The notes beneath the pieces were generated by a model, which was not told the DNA's origin, ran no database searches, and worked only from the letters and a program-made list of their open reading frames with translations. Below are positions 11,108 through 24,025 of a stretch of 64,000 nucleotides of DNA, piece after piece. The translations under genes were made by a program, and so were the position numbers. Source of the DNA: Homalodisca vitripennis (taxonomy: Eukaryota; Arthropoda; Insecta; Hemiptera; Cicadellidae); contig NW_025778013.1 of assembly GCF_021130785.1 (NCBI RefSeq), forward strand, positions 23,380-87,379. Reading direction: 5' to 3'. The stretch's first letter is position 1, and each line of letters begins with the position of its first letter.

Positions 11108-12441
11108 TTGGGTTGTTAACTTATAACCCTTGATTTTAACAATGCACAAGTTCCAATGGAATTCAATAATCAAACTCAGTATACAATAATAGTAATTTTA
11201 ATAAGATTTAAAATCAATAATACAGCAACGCCAAGCTATCTTTTTTACTCTGAATTTATTCTCAATTATTTCATATTTTTAACCCATCAAATGTTCACAA
11301 GTTCAGTCTTAAAACTAACAATCAATCAATCATTCAATAATTGTGTCCTTCAAGTTCTCAGTGCTAAAATTCAGTGCTCAACACAAACTCAAAATAAAAA
11401 TCTTTATTAAACTTCAATATAAAATAATCTTCTTCTAATATAAAATGAAACAAATAATACAATAAGACTTCTTCTCAAAATAAAAATCAAACAAATCAAG
11501 GTAATATTAATATTTAATATATGAACAAAGACAATGTCCAACCAGTTAAACTCAAATTTGTACCAATTTCAATGTACCGTACTTATTTTCTATAAATTTC
11601 CAATTTACAAATTATTGAATTATCCAGAATTATCCGCTTGGCTTTGAATTTTAAATTTAGGAACTTGTTAAAATATATATAGAATCTCAGAACATAAAAT
11701 AAACTTTCTTTTTCAGTAGGCTATTCCTGATTAAACCAAGATGAACAGGAAAATATCATCAAGCAATTTACTATTTAAGTGTTAAATTCTAACTTTCACA
11801 GTACCTCACACTTCTCCTGAAGAATTCACCAAGTAAGAAAAATAATTGTTATAGATTAATCAAATTAAACATTAAAGTTTAAATTTAGAAAAGAATTTTA
11901 ATCTCAAACTCAACCTTCCTTCCGAAAAATCGATACGGCAAGAGTAGGCTATCACTTCTACACGTACTTCTCTCTCTGAGCACACAGCAAAGAATCCCCT
12001 GAAAACGTGGTTGTATCCACCGGAAGGATTTAGAAGTCCCTCCCACCATCTAATCAACCTAACATTGGCCAATCAAAATTGAGCAAACACAATGTCTGAA
12101 TTGTATAGTACCTATCCAACCCAGACCTGTAACCTATGCTCAATACCTAGATACAAAAGGAAGCTTCTAGCATTCCTCGAACCCGAATCGACAAGAAATT
12201 CAGCACTGCTGGAAGGATCACAATCCTACAATTCACTTATTATATTAATTCACAATTCTCTTAATTAAAATATAAAGATTCCTATAAATATTTAAATAAT
12301 ATAGGAAGCATCCTATACTGTTTAAATCTAAGGGTTTTAGAATTTATGTATTTATTTCGTTAAGATTATCATAATCAAATATTAACGTTAGTATGCTTTT
12401 TGTACAAATAGAAAACAAAACTTGTAACTTTGGGTTGTTAA
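11108..12441. mobile_element. Unclassified insertion of about 1.3 kb flanked by 12-bp direct repeats
   Basis: TTGGGTTGTTAA occurs at 11108-11119 and again exactly at 12430-12441. In sister units this motif is followed within a few bases by the stem-loop. Here the stem-loop remnant resumes only after the second copy (TCCTTTACTACTTTAAG at 12442). The 1310 bp between the repeats are AT-rich, have no terminal inverted repeats or poly-A tail that I can see, and encode no recognised protein. The 12-bp repeats look like a target-site duplication. Confidence 0.55.
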
Positions 12442-12988
12442 TCCTTTACTACTTTAAGTGTACAGATATCCTAATTAGAAATTTTTTCTAAAGCATTAAA
12501 ATAATTTATGACCCCTTCATAAATATTAGATAAAAATTGTAAAGATTAATTAGAGAATTATGTTCCTAAAGGTGTCTAGGAGTCATATTTCTGGGATTTT
12601 ATAATAGGGTAAATATGTAAAGAATGCGTAATTAGTGAATGCTGTATGACTTAGGATTAAAGTTCTTAACTTAATTACGCTTAGTTCTTTATAATCAACA
12701 ATAATTATGAAAACTGTTTTGTGCAGATTTTAACATAAATATGGTCTGTATCCTTTAATGTGTTCAATTAGTTGCTGAGATTACATTAGAGCTCATCCAT
12801 TTCACAAGAGAAACAAAATGAAGTGATACTGTCTATACACAAACTATTATATTACATATTTATATTTAAATATTAAATGTTTACTATAAATAATAATTTT
12901 TTTTCTAATAACTGTTTCATGGTAAAATATAATAAACCGTCTGGAGAATACTGCACAGCATGTTCCAAATCATGAGTAAAGTAGCATG

Positions 12989-13015
12989 GTTTAGGTTTAG
13001 GTTTAGATTTAGGTT
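12989..13015 (+). repeat. Short GGTTTA simple repeat
   Basis: Four near-perfect GGTTTA units followed by GGTTTT. It resembles a telomere-like hexamer but is short, isolated and not the TTAGG usual in insects. Confidence 0.6.
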
Positions 13016-13297
13016 TTGGTTTTTGTGACTACAGTGGATCTTTGTTTATTAAAGTATTCATAAAATTAAAGTATGTTGTCATAAATCAATAAAAAAATAT
13101 AATAATTTAAAAAACTTATGCTATTTACATATTGCAATTTAAACCAATCGATATAAATATAGGAGTAATATAATATTTTTATGAAGGTCTTGTAAATTCA
13201 ATCGTACACTCATTATGGCCTGAAAATTATAACATAACTTTTTAAACTGAGTTTTTTTAAAATAAAGTAGTATAATCTTTCATTTAAGCTTAAAAAT

Positions 13298-13505
13298 AGA
13301 CGTTGAACTTTCAGTCTGAGTTAGAGATAGCGCAGGTTCGAGTCCTGTCTGTGACCGGAGCACTTTTCATCAGTACCAAATACCTTGATCTGTATCGACT
13401 CTCCCCCTGATTCTGTTTGATATGATCCACGCACTGGCCAGTGGCCCTTGAGGACGGGTTAAATAAGGGTTAAAAGAGGATCGGCTTATCCTTTCAATAA
13501 AACAA
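13298..13505 (+). mobile_element. tRNA-derived SINE, 5' truncated
   Basis: Begins inside the tRNA-like head (GACGTTGAACTTTCAGTCTG) and carries an intact B box GGTTCGAGTCC near 13336. It continues with TGTGACCGGAGCACTTTTCA, CAGTACC, the CGCACTGGCCAGTGGCCC stretch and a CTTTCAATAAAACAAG tail. It is the clearest uninterrupted copy of the family in the window and was used to recognise the split copy at 6745/9946. No protein is encoded. Confidence 0.75.
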
Positions 13506-14149
13506 GAAAATATATACACATACTGCAAAGCTGTAGCACAGTTTCTATTTCAAGTGTTTATCATTGCGTCCTTTACCTACAAATTGTATTACTTTCAACC
13601 TTAATCTGATTTTAAATTCAGTGTACATCAACAGTATTAGTTAACAAACCTTGACCTATTGCAATATATGTTATTCTGCCATACCCATGCATAGATGGGT
13701 TGCGTTAACGCCATTAATCTCATGCACATATCTATAATAACACATATATGTAATGTTATACCTGCAATATCTGCCAGATACTGTATTTACAAATGTTAAA
13801 AATTTTAAAAAAGTTAAAACTTACAAATTGCTAACTTGATTAAATCCTAGTAATTTTTAGGATAAACGTGACGACTGTTAAAATAGCTTAGACGCTTATT
13901 GGCCTTTACAGAAAATTCTAAAATAAAATTCTCCTCTAATCATTTATGAAAATCACCTTAGCAAAACATTTGTAAAACATGTTATTGTACCCAGTTTGCT
14001 CAAACACTTATGTACTAGGCAATTTTCACATTTCATCAATTGTTTACCCTAAGATCAATGTGTAAATATCAGCAAAATCTTATGCAGTGATATGCACTAT
14101 AATCGAACTCGATATTGCCCTCATATAAAGTAACCAAATTAATAACCTC

Positions 14150-14440
14150 CTAAGATGTGTTCGCTCTGATTTTAATCATCTATCTATGCAAAGTGTGCAG
14201 GAAGAATCTCTAGCTGTTTCATGAAACAATTTTAAAATCCATAGTGGTATTTACATGTTTTTGCATACAAAAAAATATTTTAGTTGTTCAAGAGAAGTAT
14301 ATTATTACGTATGTGACACAGTCATCACTACGGCATTTTATAGGAAGTTAAATATTCACAAATAGTTTAACCTAGTGTATAAAAACCAGCAAAGATCAAC
14401 AACGCTTAATTATAGTAAGTAAAATGTTACACACTCAGGA
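14150..14440 (+). repeat. Degenerate stem-loop region shared with 24240-24540
   Basis: ATCTATGCAAAGTGTGCAGG near 14185 is a decayed form of the stem-loop. The 250 bp that follow (CATAGTGGTATTTAC, AAGAGAAGTATATTATTACG, TAGGAAGTTAAATATTCACA) match the flank of the stem-loop at 24283. A third-block remnant follows at about 14500. Confidence 0.5.
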
Positions 14441-15807
14441 TTTAAAAAAATAGAGTGGAACTTATTGTAAAAAAATACATTCTATAACTCGTAATCCATT
14501 AAATTAGTTACAGGAGTTTAAACCAGATCACTCTTCCACGCAACATTAAATATACAACATTTAATTTAAACTTAGAGCAAAGCATTACTGGACTCATCTG
14601 TTGCTTGAAATACTGAGGCTTTCAGCGTTAAGTAATAATTATTTCCAGTGTTATAATGAAATAAACGAAGTTGTGCAAGACATGCGATAGCACATATAGC
14701 ATATTAATACGCTATAATACCATAATGATCCTTGATTATATGTTTGTTTGGAATCAAAATTGAGTAACAATATGAATATGTCTTACATAGTTGTAATTTA
14801 ATTCGATTTTATTAAACTCTATTATAGGTTAATTATTATGAATCATTGAGGCAAGATCTATTTATCTGATTTTATCAAACATGTCGTGAAGGAATAGTTT
14901 TATAGATCTATCACCTGATATCGAGTATATTATTTGAGAGTACAAGGTTAATAAAACGTTGCGGTACACTTCAGTACAGATTAATGTTCTGAAAACATTG
15001 TGTAAAGTAATCAAGCGATTGTTACATTGTATTACTATTGAGACTGTTATATATGTTCATTACTTAATATAAAAAAGACAAAACATTATAAAAATAACAA
15101 ACATAGAAAATAAATCATACTTTCCAAAACAAGCTTTTTTAAGTACGAGTTATAAAATGGAGTGGAAATCGAAATACAAACACTTCTAAATAAATAAAAT
15201 TGTTCTGGATCTTTAACAGTAGCTACTAATCATTGTGAAAATATCATCACACTACGCATTTGGTATGATACTACCCAAGAAACCCATTATTAGGTCGACC
15301 AGTAAAACCCTTTTAAAGCTGCAATGTAAAAAACAAAACAACACATAAAAACGCAGCACTAGACACAACATAGTATAATTGGAAGACACAACTTATAGCC
15401 TATAACTTATCGTAGTTTAGTTTACTGTTATTGAATTGGTGTTTACCCATATTTATTTATAAGCCGCAAAACTAATACTAAATCACATATTTGTAGAAGT
15501 GGTTTAAAGAGAGTATGCAGTTCATGCAGTTTGAAATTTATAGGGTTTATGAATTGTCTATGTCCATTCTAATGTCAAGTCGATTGATAATCACAAAAGC
15601 CATTTTCACATTTAATAATCCTTTATTCAACTAATAAAGGCATTTAAACGGTTACAGTGTTACATACTACGGGATAAAAGTCAACTTAGAAGACTTTGAC
15701 AACCAGGCGGTGAGGCGCTGTGTACAAGGAAGTACCTATAGTAGCCAAAATATTTAACTCTGTACGTTTATATTATTGTAACACTGCCGCGCATTCAAAT
15801 ATTGTTA

Positions 15808-16035
15808 TAAAAGAGTAGAGGCAGATCCCCTCTTAAGGCTTATTACGCCCATCCTCGTGGGCTTCTGGCCTGTGCGGGGGTCTTATTATACAGAATAAGA
15901 AGAAGAGTCGAAGGTCATTGGTACTGACAAACAATGTGCCTGGTCCCACACAGGTTATGAAGCTGTGGTTTCTTTCTATGACAGATCCAAAGTACAAAGT
16001 CCTATACCGTGCGGTTATCGGCTCTACCAATACCG
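15808..16035 (-). mobile_element. tRNA-derived SINE, diverged subfamily
   Basis: On the minus strand the head reads GGTAGAGCCGATAACCGCAC, then GTGTGGGACCAGGCACATTG and CAGTACCAATGACCTTCGAC. The tail GCACAGGCCAGAAGCCCACG runs on to AAGAGGGGATCTGCCTC. It has the same order of parts as the SINEs at 13298 and 9946/6745 but a decayed B box. Related copies are at 17869 and 26798. Confidence 0.6.
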
Positions 16036-16280
16036 GTTAGTATTTTTAACATTGGATTATTGCATCTATTCACTTGCATATTATATAATTTTACAGAGAA
16101 ATGTGTGTGTTCCATTATATGCTTATAACGTAGTACGTAGTATATACGTAGTTTCACTCTTCAACTTTAGGATCCTAAAACATCTCCAGTTATTTTCAAG
16201 TCAGAAATATGTTCCAGTGTCCATTATATATTTTTGGAGTGTTTAATTAGCAATTGAAAAAGACATATCTATAAAGTATT

Positions 16281-16447
16281 TGAAGTATGAATTTAAAAAC
16301 TTATCTGAAATACTTTAATCGTAACTGAGGAATTAGATTTTTTGGTTAGTAGTGTGTGTTATGTGAAGTATGAATTTAAAAAACTTATCTGAAATTACTT
16401 TAATCGTAACTGAGGAATTAGATTTTTGGTTAGTAGTGTGTGTTATG
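16281..16447. repeat. Tandem duplication of 83 bp
   Basis: TGAAGTATGAATTTAAAA starts at 16281 and again at 16364, each copy running through GTAACTGAGGAATTAGATTT to GTGTGTGTTATG. Copy B has the same doublet at about 18294-18458 (period 81). Copy C at about 27400 has it once, so the doubling happened after the C split. Confidence 0.8.
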
Positions 16448-16509
16448 AGTATGTTTTTATGAATATTTTTGTCTATCTACACATGGACTTTTATTTTGTA
16501 TTATAAAAA

Positions 16510-17310
16510 AATTATGGTTGCCTGTAAAGTCGGTTTTACGGTCGAAGATTTTACGTGACAAAACGTCTTTTTCTCGGTAGAATATTTATTGATATGAATA
16601 TTATTAAATTGCACAATAGGAACAAGGAATTGAATGAAAATAAGAATTGCACAAATTTTAACTATAGAAATATATTTTGTTTACTAAGAAACATTGTACA
16701 TAATTTGAAAATTAATTAAAATTTGTTATTGTAAATGGTTAAAGTTGAATAAAACATTTACTAAAATTGGAATTTGAAATTCTGGCTAAACACAGTTAAA
16801 CTCTAACTCCGCGCGTGGTGATTGGTCGGTTTAGTTTTTTCGTTTGTTTGGTCGCACTGTTATGACAGGTTAGAGGTTATAATTTGTTATTTTAAACTGT
16901 GTTTGACTAGCAATACGCGCTGTTTCTTCTCAATCGGACTGAATTACGATTGATTGCAGAGTAATTTAAACTAATAATTTACTTAACACTATCAAACATT
17001 TGTCAATAGTATGTCACATAAACCTATAAACTCAGTTTCTCAACTTTTGTGTCAATCTAACAATTAATCAATCAATCATAGTTTACGATAATGAAATATC
17101 AGGGTACAATTATTTACCTTTATTGTTGTAGTTGTTGTAAAATGACGAATCTAAGCACTCCACATTTTTCACGAATAATAAACATAGTTATCCTGCTTTA
17201 TCCACGTTGGCGGCGGACCCACTGGACGGGCATCGTAACGTTACTGGGCGTTACACTTTTTCATGAGTGAAACTAATTTAAGACGTTGTCACGTCAAAAA
17301 TCAATACGTT
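16510..17310. mobile_element. About 800-bp insertion with short imperfect inverted ends
   Basis: Present in A and B, absent from C, where GGACTTTTATTTT joins almost directly to AAATTATATTGGGTCTT (27528-27570). Near the left end is TTTTACGTGACAAAACGTCT and near the right end, inverted, TTTTTGACGTGACAACGTCT, so a DNA-transposon origin is likely. The interior includes a GGCGGACCCACTGGACGGGC stretch near 17210. No coding sequence is recognised, so it is a non-autonomous element of unknown family. Confidence 0.6.
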
Positions 17311-17868
17311 ATATTGGGTCTTAAGCTCTTTGAATTGAGTATGAAAAAAGATTTTGTTCTTATTAAAGCATGAAAAAAATGAATAGTATTTATCCCAAAA
17401 GAAAAAAAAAACAGTATTTTCATAAGTTTCAACAAGTTCCACCATGTTATTGTATGTGTGGATTATAAAATTAGTGAATTGATTAGGTTTATGTTTTTAA
17501 TTTATATGGGTAATAGGTTTTAAAAGTAACAGTACATTAGCGACTCCATCCTTAATTCAGGAAAAAGTATTATATTTTTATTTATTTTACAACACGCCAA
17601 CGCTATATTGGAAAGAAAAAAATCAAGTGTATGACACTATTAATTTAAAAATATATCAAAGCAATTTCTTATTCTTAATGGAAGAGATTCCTAAATGAAA
17701 AGAGAGAATACATTAGGTGGAAAGAATATAACATCCGTGTGCGGATATGGTACTCCTTTCAACCTTTTAAGCCAACATAAAAGTATATATACAACTCCTT
17801 ATATTTAACCTTCTCTAATATGTATATTTATTTTTAAAATACTTTTTTTTATATTTTTAAAATAATTC

Positions 17869-19830
17869 TGGCCTGTGCGGGGTCTTATTATATACAGAAT
17901 AAGAAGATGAGTCGAAGGTCATTGGTACTGACAAACAATGTGCCTGGTCCCACACAGGTTATGAAGCTGTGGGTTTTCTTTCTATGACAGATCCAAAGTA
18001 CAAAGTCCTATACCGTGCGGTTATCGGCTCTACCAATACCGGTTAGTATTTTTAACATTGGATTATTGCATCTATTCACTTGCACTATTATATTAATTTT
18101 ACAGAGAAATGTATGTGTTCCATTATATGCTTATAACGTTAGTACGTAGTATAATACGTAGTTTCACTCTTCAACTTTAGGGATCCTAAAAACATCTCTA
18201 TTTCCAAGTTCAGAAATATGTTCCAGTGTCCATTATATATTTTTGGAGTGTTTAATTTAGCAATTGAAAAAGACCCATATCTATATAAGTATTTGAAGTA
18301 TGAATTTAAAAACTTATCTGAATACTTTATTCGTAACTGAGGAATTAGATTTTTTGGTTAGTAGTGTGTGTTATGTGAAGTATGAATTTAAAAAACTTAT
18401 CTGAAATACTTTAATCGTAACTGAGGAAATTAGATTTTTTGGTTAGTTAGTTAGTGTGTGTTATGAGTATGTTTTTATGAATATTTTTGTTCTATCTACT
18501 CACATGGACTTTTATTTTGTATAAAAAAAATTATGGTTGCCTGTAAAAGTCGGTTTTACGGTCGAAGATTTTACGTGACAACGTCTTTTTCTCGGTAGAA
18601 ATTTTTTATTGATTTGAATATTCGAATTTATAAATTTAAATTGCACAATAGGAACAAGGAAAATTGAATGAAAATAAGAATTGCACAAATTTTAACTATA
18701 GAAATATTATTTTGTTTACTAAAACATTGTACATAATTTGAAATTAATTAAATATTTGTTATTGTAAATGGTAAAGTTGAATAAAACATTTACTAAAATT
18801 GGAATTTGAAATTTCTGGCTAAAACACAGTTAAACTTTAACTCCGCCGCGTGGTGATTGGTCGGTTTAGTTCGTTTGTTTTGGTTCGCACTGTTATGACA
18901 GGTTAGAGGTTATAAATTTGTTATTTTAAATGTTTGACTAGCAATACGCGCTGTTTCTTCTCAATCGACTGAATTACGATTGATTGCAGAGTAATTATTA
19001 AACTAATAATTTACTTAACACTATCAACATTTGTCAATAGTATGACATAACCTATAAACTCAGTTTCTCAACTTTTGTGTCAATCTAACAATTAATCAAT
19101 CAATCATAGTTTACGATAATGAAATATCAGGGTACAATTATTTACCTTTATTGTTGTAGTTGTTGTAAATGACGAATCTAAGCACTCCACATTTTCACGA
19201 ATAAACATAGTTATCTGCTTTATCCCGTGCGGCGGACCCACTGGACGGGCATCGTAACGTTACTGGGCGTTACACTTTTTCATGAGTGAACCTAATTTAA
19301 GACGTTGTCACGTCAAAAATCAATACGTTATATTGGGTCTTAAGCTCTTTGAATTGAGTATGAAAAAAGATTTTGTTCTTATTAAGCATGAAAAAAATGA
19401 ATAGTATTTATCCCAAAAGAAAAAAACAGTATTTCATAAGTTTCAACAAGTTCCACCATGTTATTGTATGTGTGGATTATAAAATTAGTGAATTGATTAG
19501 GTTTATGTTTTTAATTTATATGGGTAATAGGTTTTAAAAGTAACAGTACATTAGCGACTCCATCTAATTCAGGAAAAAGTATTATATTTTTATTATTTAC
19601 ACGCCAACGCTATATTGGAAAGTCAAGTGTATGACACTATTAATTTAAAAATATATCAAAGCAATTTCTTAATGGAAGAGATTCCTAAATGAAAAGAGAG
19701 AATACATTAGGTGAAAGAATATAACGTCCTGTGCGGATATGGTCTCCTTTCAACCTTTTAAGCCAACATAAAGTATATAACAACTCCTTATATTTAACCT
19801 TCTCTAATATGTATATTTATTTTTAAAATA
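17869..19830. repeat. Copy B of the 15.7-kb unit
   Basis: Begins abruptly inside SINE sequence (CTGGCCTGTGCGGGGTCTTA) next to the end of copy A and continues into the D2 segment at its right end. It contains a second copy of the SINE piece (17869-18048, minus) and of the 800-bp insertion (about 18530-19320). See the finding on possible assembly redundancy. Confidence 0.85.
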
Positions 19831-20439
19831 CCACATGTATATTTGGATGTGGCGTTGTTTATCTTTTTATTATAAAAATACAATATTTCACTTTTCTAAC
19901 TTGGTTTATCACATTAAAGTGATCATGTTTTAAGGTACAGGACAGTAATCAATGTCAACCATACAATAATCATGAAGAGTCCATTAAGCCAGTGCGACAA
20001 CCCTACTAGTGTTATGGTAGAGGTTTGATAACTTGATATTGTGTATGAAAATAGTTCACATGCTTTCAATTGTATACACGAGTTAATAAACTGAAGGTAA
20101 AACACCTCAGACTATTTAAAAAATATATGAAATTACATTTATTCCTCATTCTCTCACCGTTCTTTCTAATTATTTATTGTTTATTTAATAACACATAGTA
20201 GCTTATTTACTAAATCACTATACAATTGCAGTTTAAGAACACTGTAATGTAGACTACTTGAATTATATACATCAAAGAGAAAACTTTAATCAAATTTCCG
20301 AGGTGATTTTTAGTTACAGATATACTAATTAACAATAAAATGTCATCATCGAATAGTGTCTGTTGATATTATATCCAAGCGATAATGATTTATCACATAA
20401 CCAGAACTCTAGGATGGGAAACATTATTTTTACATTTTG

Positions 20440-20850
20440 GATGTATGTGTATGAATAATCAGATACGAAAAATCAATTTAATTTTATGTTATTAGTCGTA
20501 AAGTAAACAAGCAAGTAAAGGTAAAAAGTAAAACAAAAATTCAAAGTTTGAACATACACAGCTGTCTATATATTTTTAAATCCATGGAAACCACAAAGGA
20601 CAGGTATTTCAATGTTTTAGATTGGTAAAGAAGTGGTGTTTACAAAAGTCGTTGATTTCATACCACGCCGTGTTGGAGAAGCGTGATCAATAACAAGATT
20701 CGGAGACAAAAGCTTGACAAGGGCCAGGACTTTTCATATTTCAGTTTCATGTTCAAAGTTGTTCAACACGCAGGACGTGAAAAATATACACCAAGAGTGC
20801 GATTGCAAAGACCAGGGTCAGCACAAGGACTTAGAGATGAGTTGATTTAA
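20440..20850 (+). promoter_or_regulatory. Unit 4 block
   Basis: GGATGTATGTGTATGAATAA, TTATTAGTCGTAAAGTAAAC in place of the CRE, TCCATGGAAACCACAAAGG at 20581, GTTCAACACGCAGGACGT, CACCAAGAGTGCGATTGC, GACCAGGGTCAGCACAAGG and ACTTAGAGATGAGTTGATTT. The CRE has been lost here, though the flanking TTATTAGT CGT is kept. Confidence 0.35.
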
Positions 20851-21005
20851 TGATTTATAAATCAAAATATTCGTCTTACTAAAAGCAATTTATATCCTAG
20901 TATTTCCTCAGTCTTTAAGGAAATTTACATTAAGTATATTACTTGTATCGTGAGCATTATGATAATCAACAAATGAAAAGAACTTGTGATTTAGGGTTTT
21001 TAATT

Positions 21006-21032
21006 CTTTTGGTACTCTAAGCGTGCAAAAAG
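21006..21032 (+). other. Conserved stem-loop, unit 4
   Basis: Arms CTTTTGGTAC and GTGCAAAAAG. Compared with other units, C-G pairs at stem positions 3 and 5 are replaced by T-A pairs on both arms, while one G-A mismatch stays at the position that is A-A elsewhere. The paired replacement argues for maintained base pairing. Confidence 0.6.
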
Positions 21033-23214
21033 AATCAGTACATAATGTCCACAGGCGAATGATCCAATCTTTCTTTTCAGATCAATTGATAAATATCTTT
21101 AAAAAGTGTAAGGATTACTAAGAGAATTATTTACTTTTAAATCTCTAAAGAGACTTTTTAAAGAATTTTATAGCAGGGTACGTATTTAAAATAAGTTAAA
21201 ATTAGTGAATGCTAGCTGACATAGCATTAAAATATAAAACTTTATCGCGTTAACTAGTTTAAACTTATTAATTAAATAACGATATTCTCCAGATTTGTAG
21301 AGAAATATTGTCTATAATTTTTAATTCATCTAATTAATTACTGAGATTACCACTAGAGCACTCTTCCAATTTAAAAGATATCAAAAATTAATAATATAAG
21401 TGATACAGTTATAGAAACAAATAATTAGAATCCATTGCCACCTTTAAATTTAAATCAAACTAAATATAATAATACAACTCTGTTTCAGGCCACAGTATAA
21501 TTAATGAATCGTTAACGAGAATATTAGTGAACATGTTTAAATAATTGTACGATGTGTTGTTTCTAGTAGTTTTGTACGTGATTGCAATGGATACACTAAA
21601 GTACTGTACATTAACACCACCTAATATTTGAAAATGCTCTTGGAGTAAATAAAAATAAAAGGTTATTAGTGAAAAAGGTAAGGTGTTATAATTTAAATTA
21701 CTCATTGTTCTAATCTTCGGGAAATGTTTTGCGTAATTACTTGAGCCGGCGAGTAAACTGAGTCGGTTAATAGGGTTGAAGTGATGAAACATTACTCAGT
21801 GTGAAGTCGGACTGAGTGAGTAGTGAAGCGGAGAGAGCTGATGGGTTTTCTCATGAAAAACATGCAGTTATTGTTAGTCATTTATTGCTTAGGAATATTT
21901 TAGAAGTCTTCTTTTAAAAAGTATGAAAGAAAATACAAAACCACACAAAACTTCTTGTGCATTACACCACTAAAATATTAGTTTTATTTAGTTAGCAATA
22001 TCCATTACTTAATATGAAAAGAAAACATTACAAAAGTCCGTCTGACCTTACAATATAATACATATGATCCCTTTTAGGAACAAAATTATAATTGATTGGA
22101 AATAAAACTACCGACAGTTAAAAGCTTATAATACGCTCTTATAAATCTAATAATTTCTTTAGTTGAAATATTTTGATAAAACACATTTGGTACGATGCTA
22201 CTCGTGCAACACGTATAACCCAAATTTACTCCAGGATTCTTATTTTTTGTTGTACATTGACACTTTAGCTGCAATCCGAAAGATTAAAAAATTAATTAAA
22301 AAACCGGAAGACTCAACATTAGTTAAACACTACAAATTTTGTTGTAATGTATGACGTAGTAAATAATTGTTGCATACTTGATATGCGTAATACGTAATAT
22401 TTATGATTAATTATTGTTCACAGATATATCAATTGAAAGTCCTGTGATTTATTTGGGACGCTCTCAATTAGGAAATCTCAATTTGTGGCTATGATTTTTA
22501 AGATACATAAAATGACCGAATACGTGTATTAATTGTTAGGATAGGATAGCTTTTCTTGCACCCTCCAAATTTCTTTATGTTAATTACTTGAAAAGTTAAT
22601 TTGAGGTTTTTAGTATGAGTATAAATATATTTTTATTTTAAAGGCTAATGTTTACAAATATTTTTTGCTGAACGAGCCGCAAAAATAAAAGTGACTTATA
22701 ATTAAAACACAATATTACTGTTTAAATATTTCTGGCTATATTATACAGAATAAAGTATGGTAAGATATTATAGAAAGCTCTTATATATTCTAATTTAAGG
22801 TAGTAATGGTATTGGTTAAAATAATTAATTTTAATTACAAGTGTTTTTGGCAACTTCCGTACCAATCGATTTTTGGGAAATTACATGTTTCTTTATATAA
22901 TTTGCGTCCTCAGAATAAGTATATTAAACCATCCTAACCAACCTATATATGTTTATGTTACATTTTTTTATTAGCATGTTTTAACATACTACTTCTGAGG
23001 ATATTATTAAAGAAAATTAGAAACATTTCTTGATTGGTAGGAACATCGTAATAGAATATTATATCTTTTTATACGTAGATTTAAAGTAAGTATTTTTTCT
23101 TTATATTTAAATACTATTAACTTAGGATTATTATTGCAACTATACTTAAATATCGTAATTACAGCTTTAAATAATCTAAAAATATACAACAATTTAGGTA
23201 TAATTTTACATGCC

Positions 23215-23400
23215 AAAGATGAGTTCACCTTCCTCATGCATGTAGTGTTTGAAATCTGAAGCTGTTGCAGACCTTACTCCTGAAATCTGGAGTCATGTTC
23301 GTCTGAAGGGACCCAAAAATAAGCGGCGACGAAAAACTAAAAAGCTCAAAAAACCCCTTCAAAGTTTCGACATCAGGGGCATCCAGATAAATGCTATATA
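23215..23400. mobile_element. MITE remnant, same family as 60366-60663
   Basis: GTTCACCTTCCTCATGCATG marks the outer end. It continues with GTTGCAGACCTTACTCCTGA, ATGTTCGTCTGAAGGGACCC and AATAAGCGGCGACGAAAAAC. The matching D2 copy has the same remnant at 31460-31650, and the most complete member is at 60366-60663. The far inverted end is missing here. Confidence 0.5.
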
Positions 23401-23741
23401 GGTTAGAAGAGGTATTCTCATTTTATAAAAATTAATTAGAAATACGTAAAATGTCGTATCGAAAACCGTACTTAAAAGATAATATTTTATCATGTACAAA
23501 ATAATCTACAATTAATTCTTTAAAATATGATTTAAAGTTGTTTGCAATGTTTTACTTTGAAATATAACCACGTCATTTGGAGTTATTTTATAACTGTCGA
23601 TATCAAAACTGTATACTTTTGTTTTATTCTGATTAAATAAGTTATCTTTCCCCATAAAGGCAATGCCCAGGGGGATTTTTACAAAGTAACCATTCAAAAA
23701 AAAATCATTATTAAAATACGTCATAAATTAACTTATGACAT

Positions 23742-24025
23742 GTATGTGGATGGGTAGATGAGTAAAAATGTATTTCTTGTTAGTATCCTTGACATACAAA
23801 AGGCAACAAAACATAAAAGAATGAGAAACACATATGAAATATATCAAACCGTTTCCAAACAATCATTATTTAATATCCATAGAAACAAAAAAGTTCTGAT
23901 ATTTTAATATTTTTGAAAATTAAATACTATTGCGAGTATGTTTTAGCATTTCCAAAGTCAGATAATCACCACATGTAGTACAATGTGTGGTCAGTACCAG
24001 GACTTACAAGGCTGTTACTTCTATT
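23742..24025 (+). promoter_or_regulatory. Unit 5 block
   Basis: ATGTATGTGGATGGG, a CRE-like TGACATAC at 23790-23797, ATCCATAGAAACAAAAAAG at about 23876, CAGATAATCACCACATGTAG and GTACCAGGACTTACAAGG. The leader is shortened relative to unit 1 (the GCTGGACGAGG part is missing), as also in unit 7. Confidence 0.35.

Larger units (their letters stand above)
10140..15690. repeat. Paralogous segment D2, copy i (diverged)
   Basis: Aligns in patches with 20150-22400 and 28300-30300. Examples are the AGTTGCAGATATACTAAT stretch near 10360, the CCATGGAAACAGCAAAG near 10623, the GATTACATTAGAGCTC near 12780, and the ACGCATTTGGTATGATACTA near 15255. It is the most diverged D2 copy and carries its own insertions (11120-12429 and the SINE at 13298). 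Outside these I see no gene. Confidence 0.6.
15690..17845. repeat. Copy A of the 15.7-kb unit
   Basis: Nearly the same sequence as copy B (17869-19830), starting in SINE sequence and ending in TATATTTATTTTTAAAATAC. Differences between A and B are almost all one- to few-base indels, many in homopolymers, with very few substitutions. The related copy C at 26690-28010 differs by ordinary substitutions and lacks the interior 800-bp insertion. Confidence 0.85.

Noticed and set aside
12989..13015. Interstitial telomere
   Set aside because: Only four GGTTTA units and not the insect TTAGG repeat; more likely a simple repeat.
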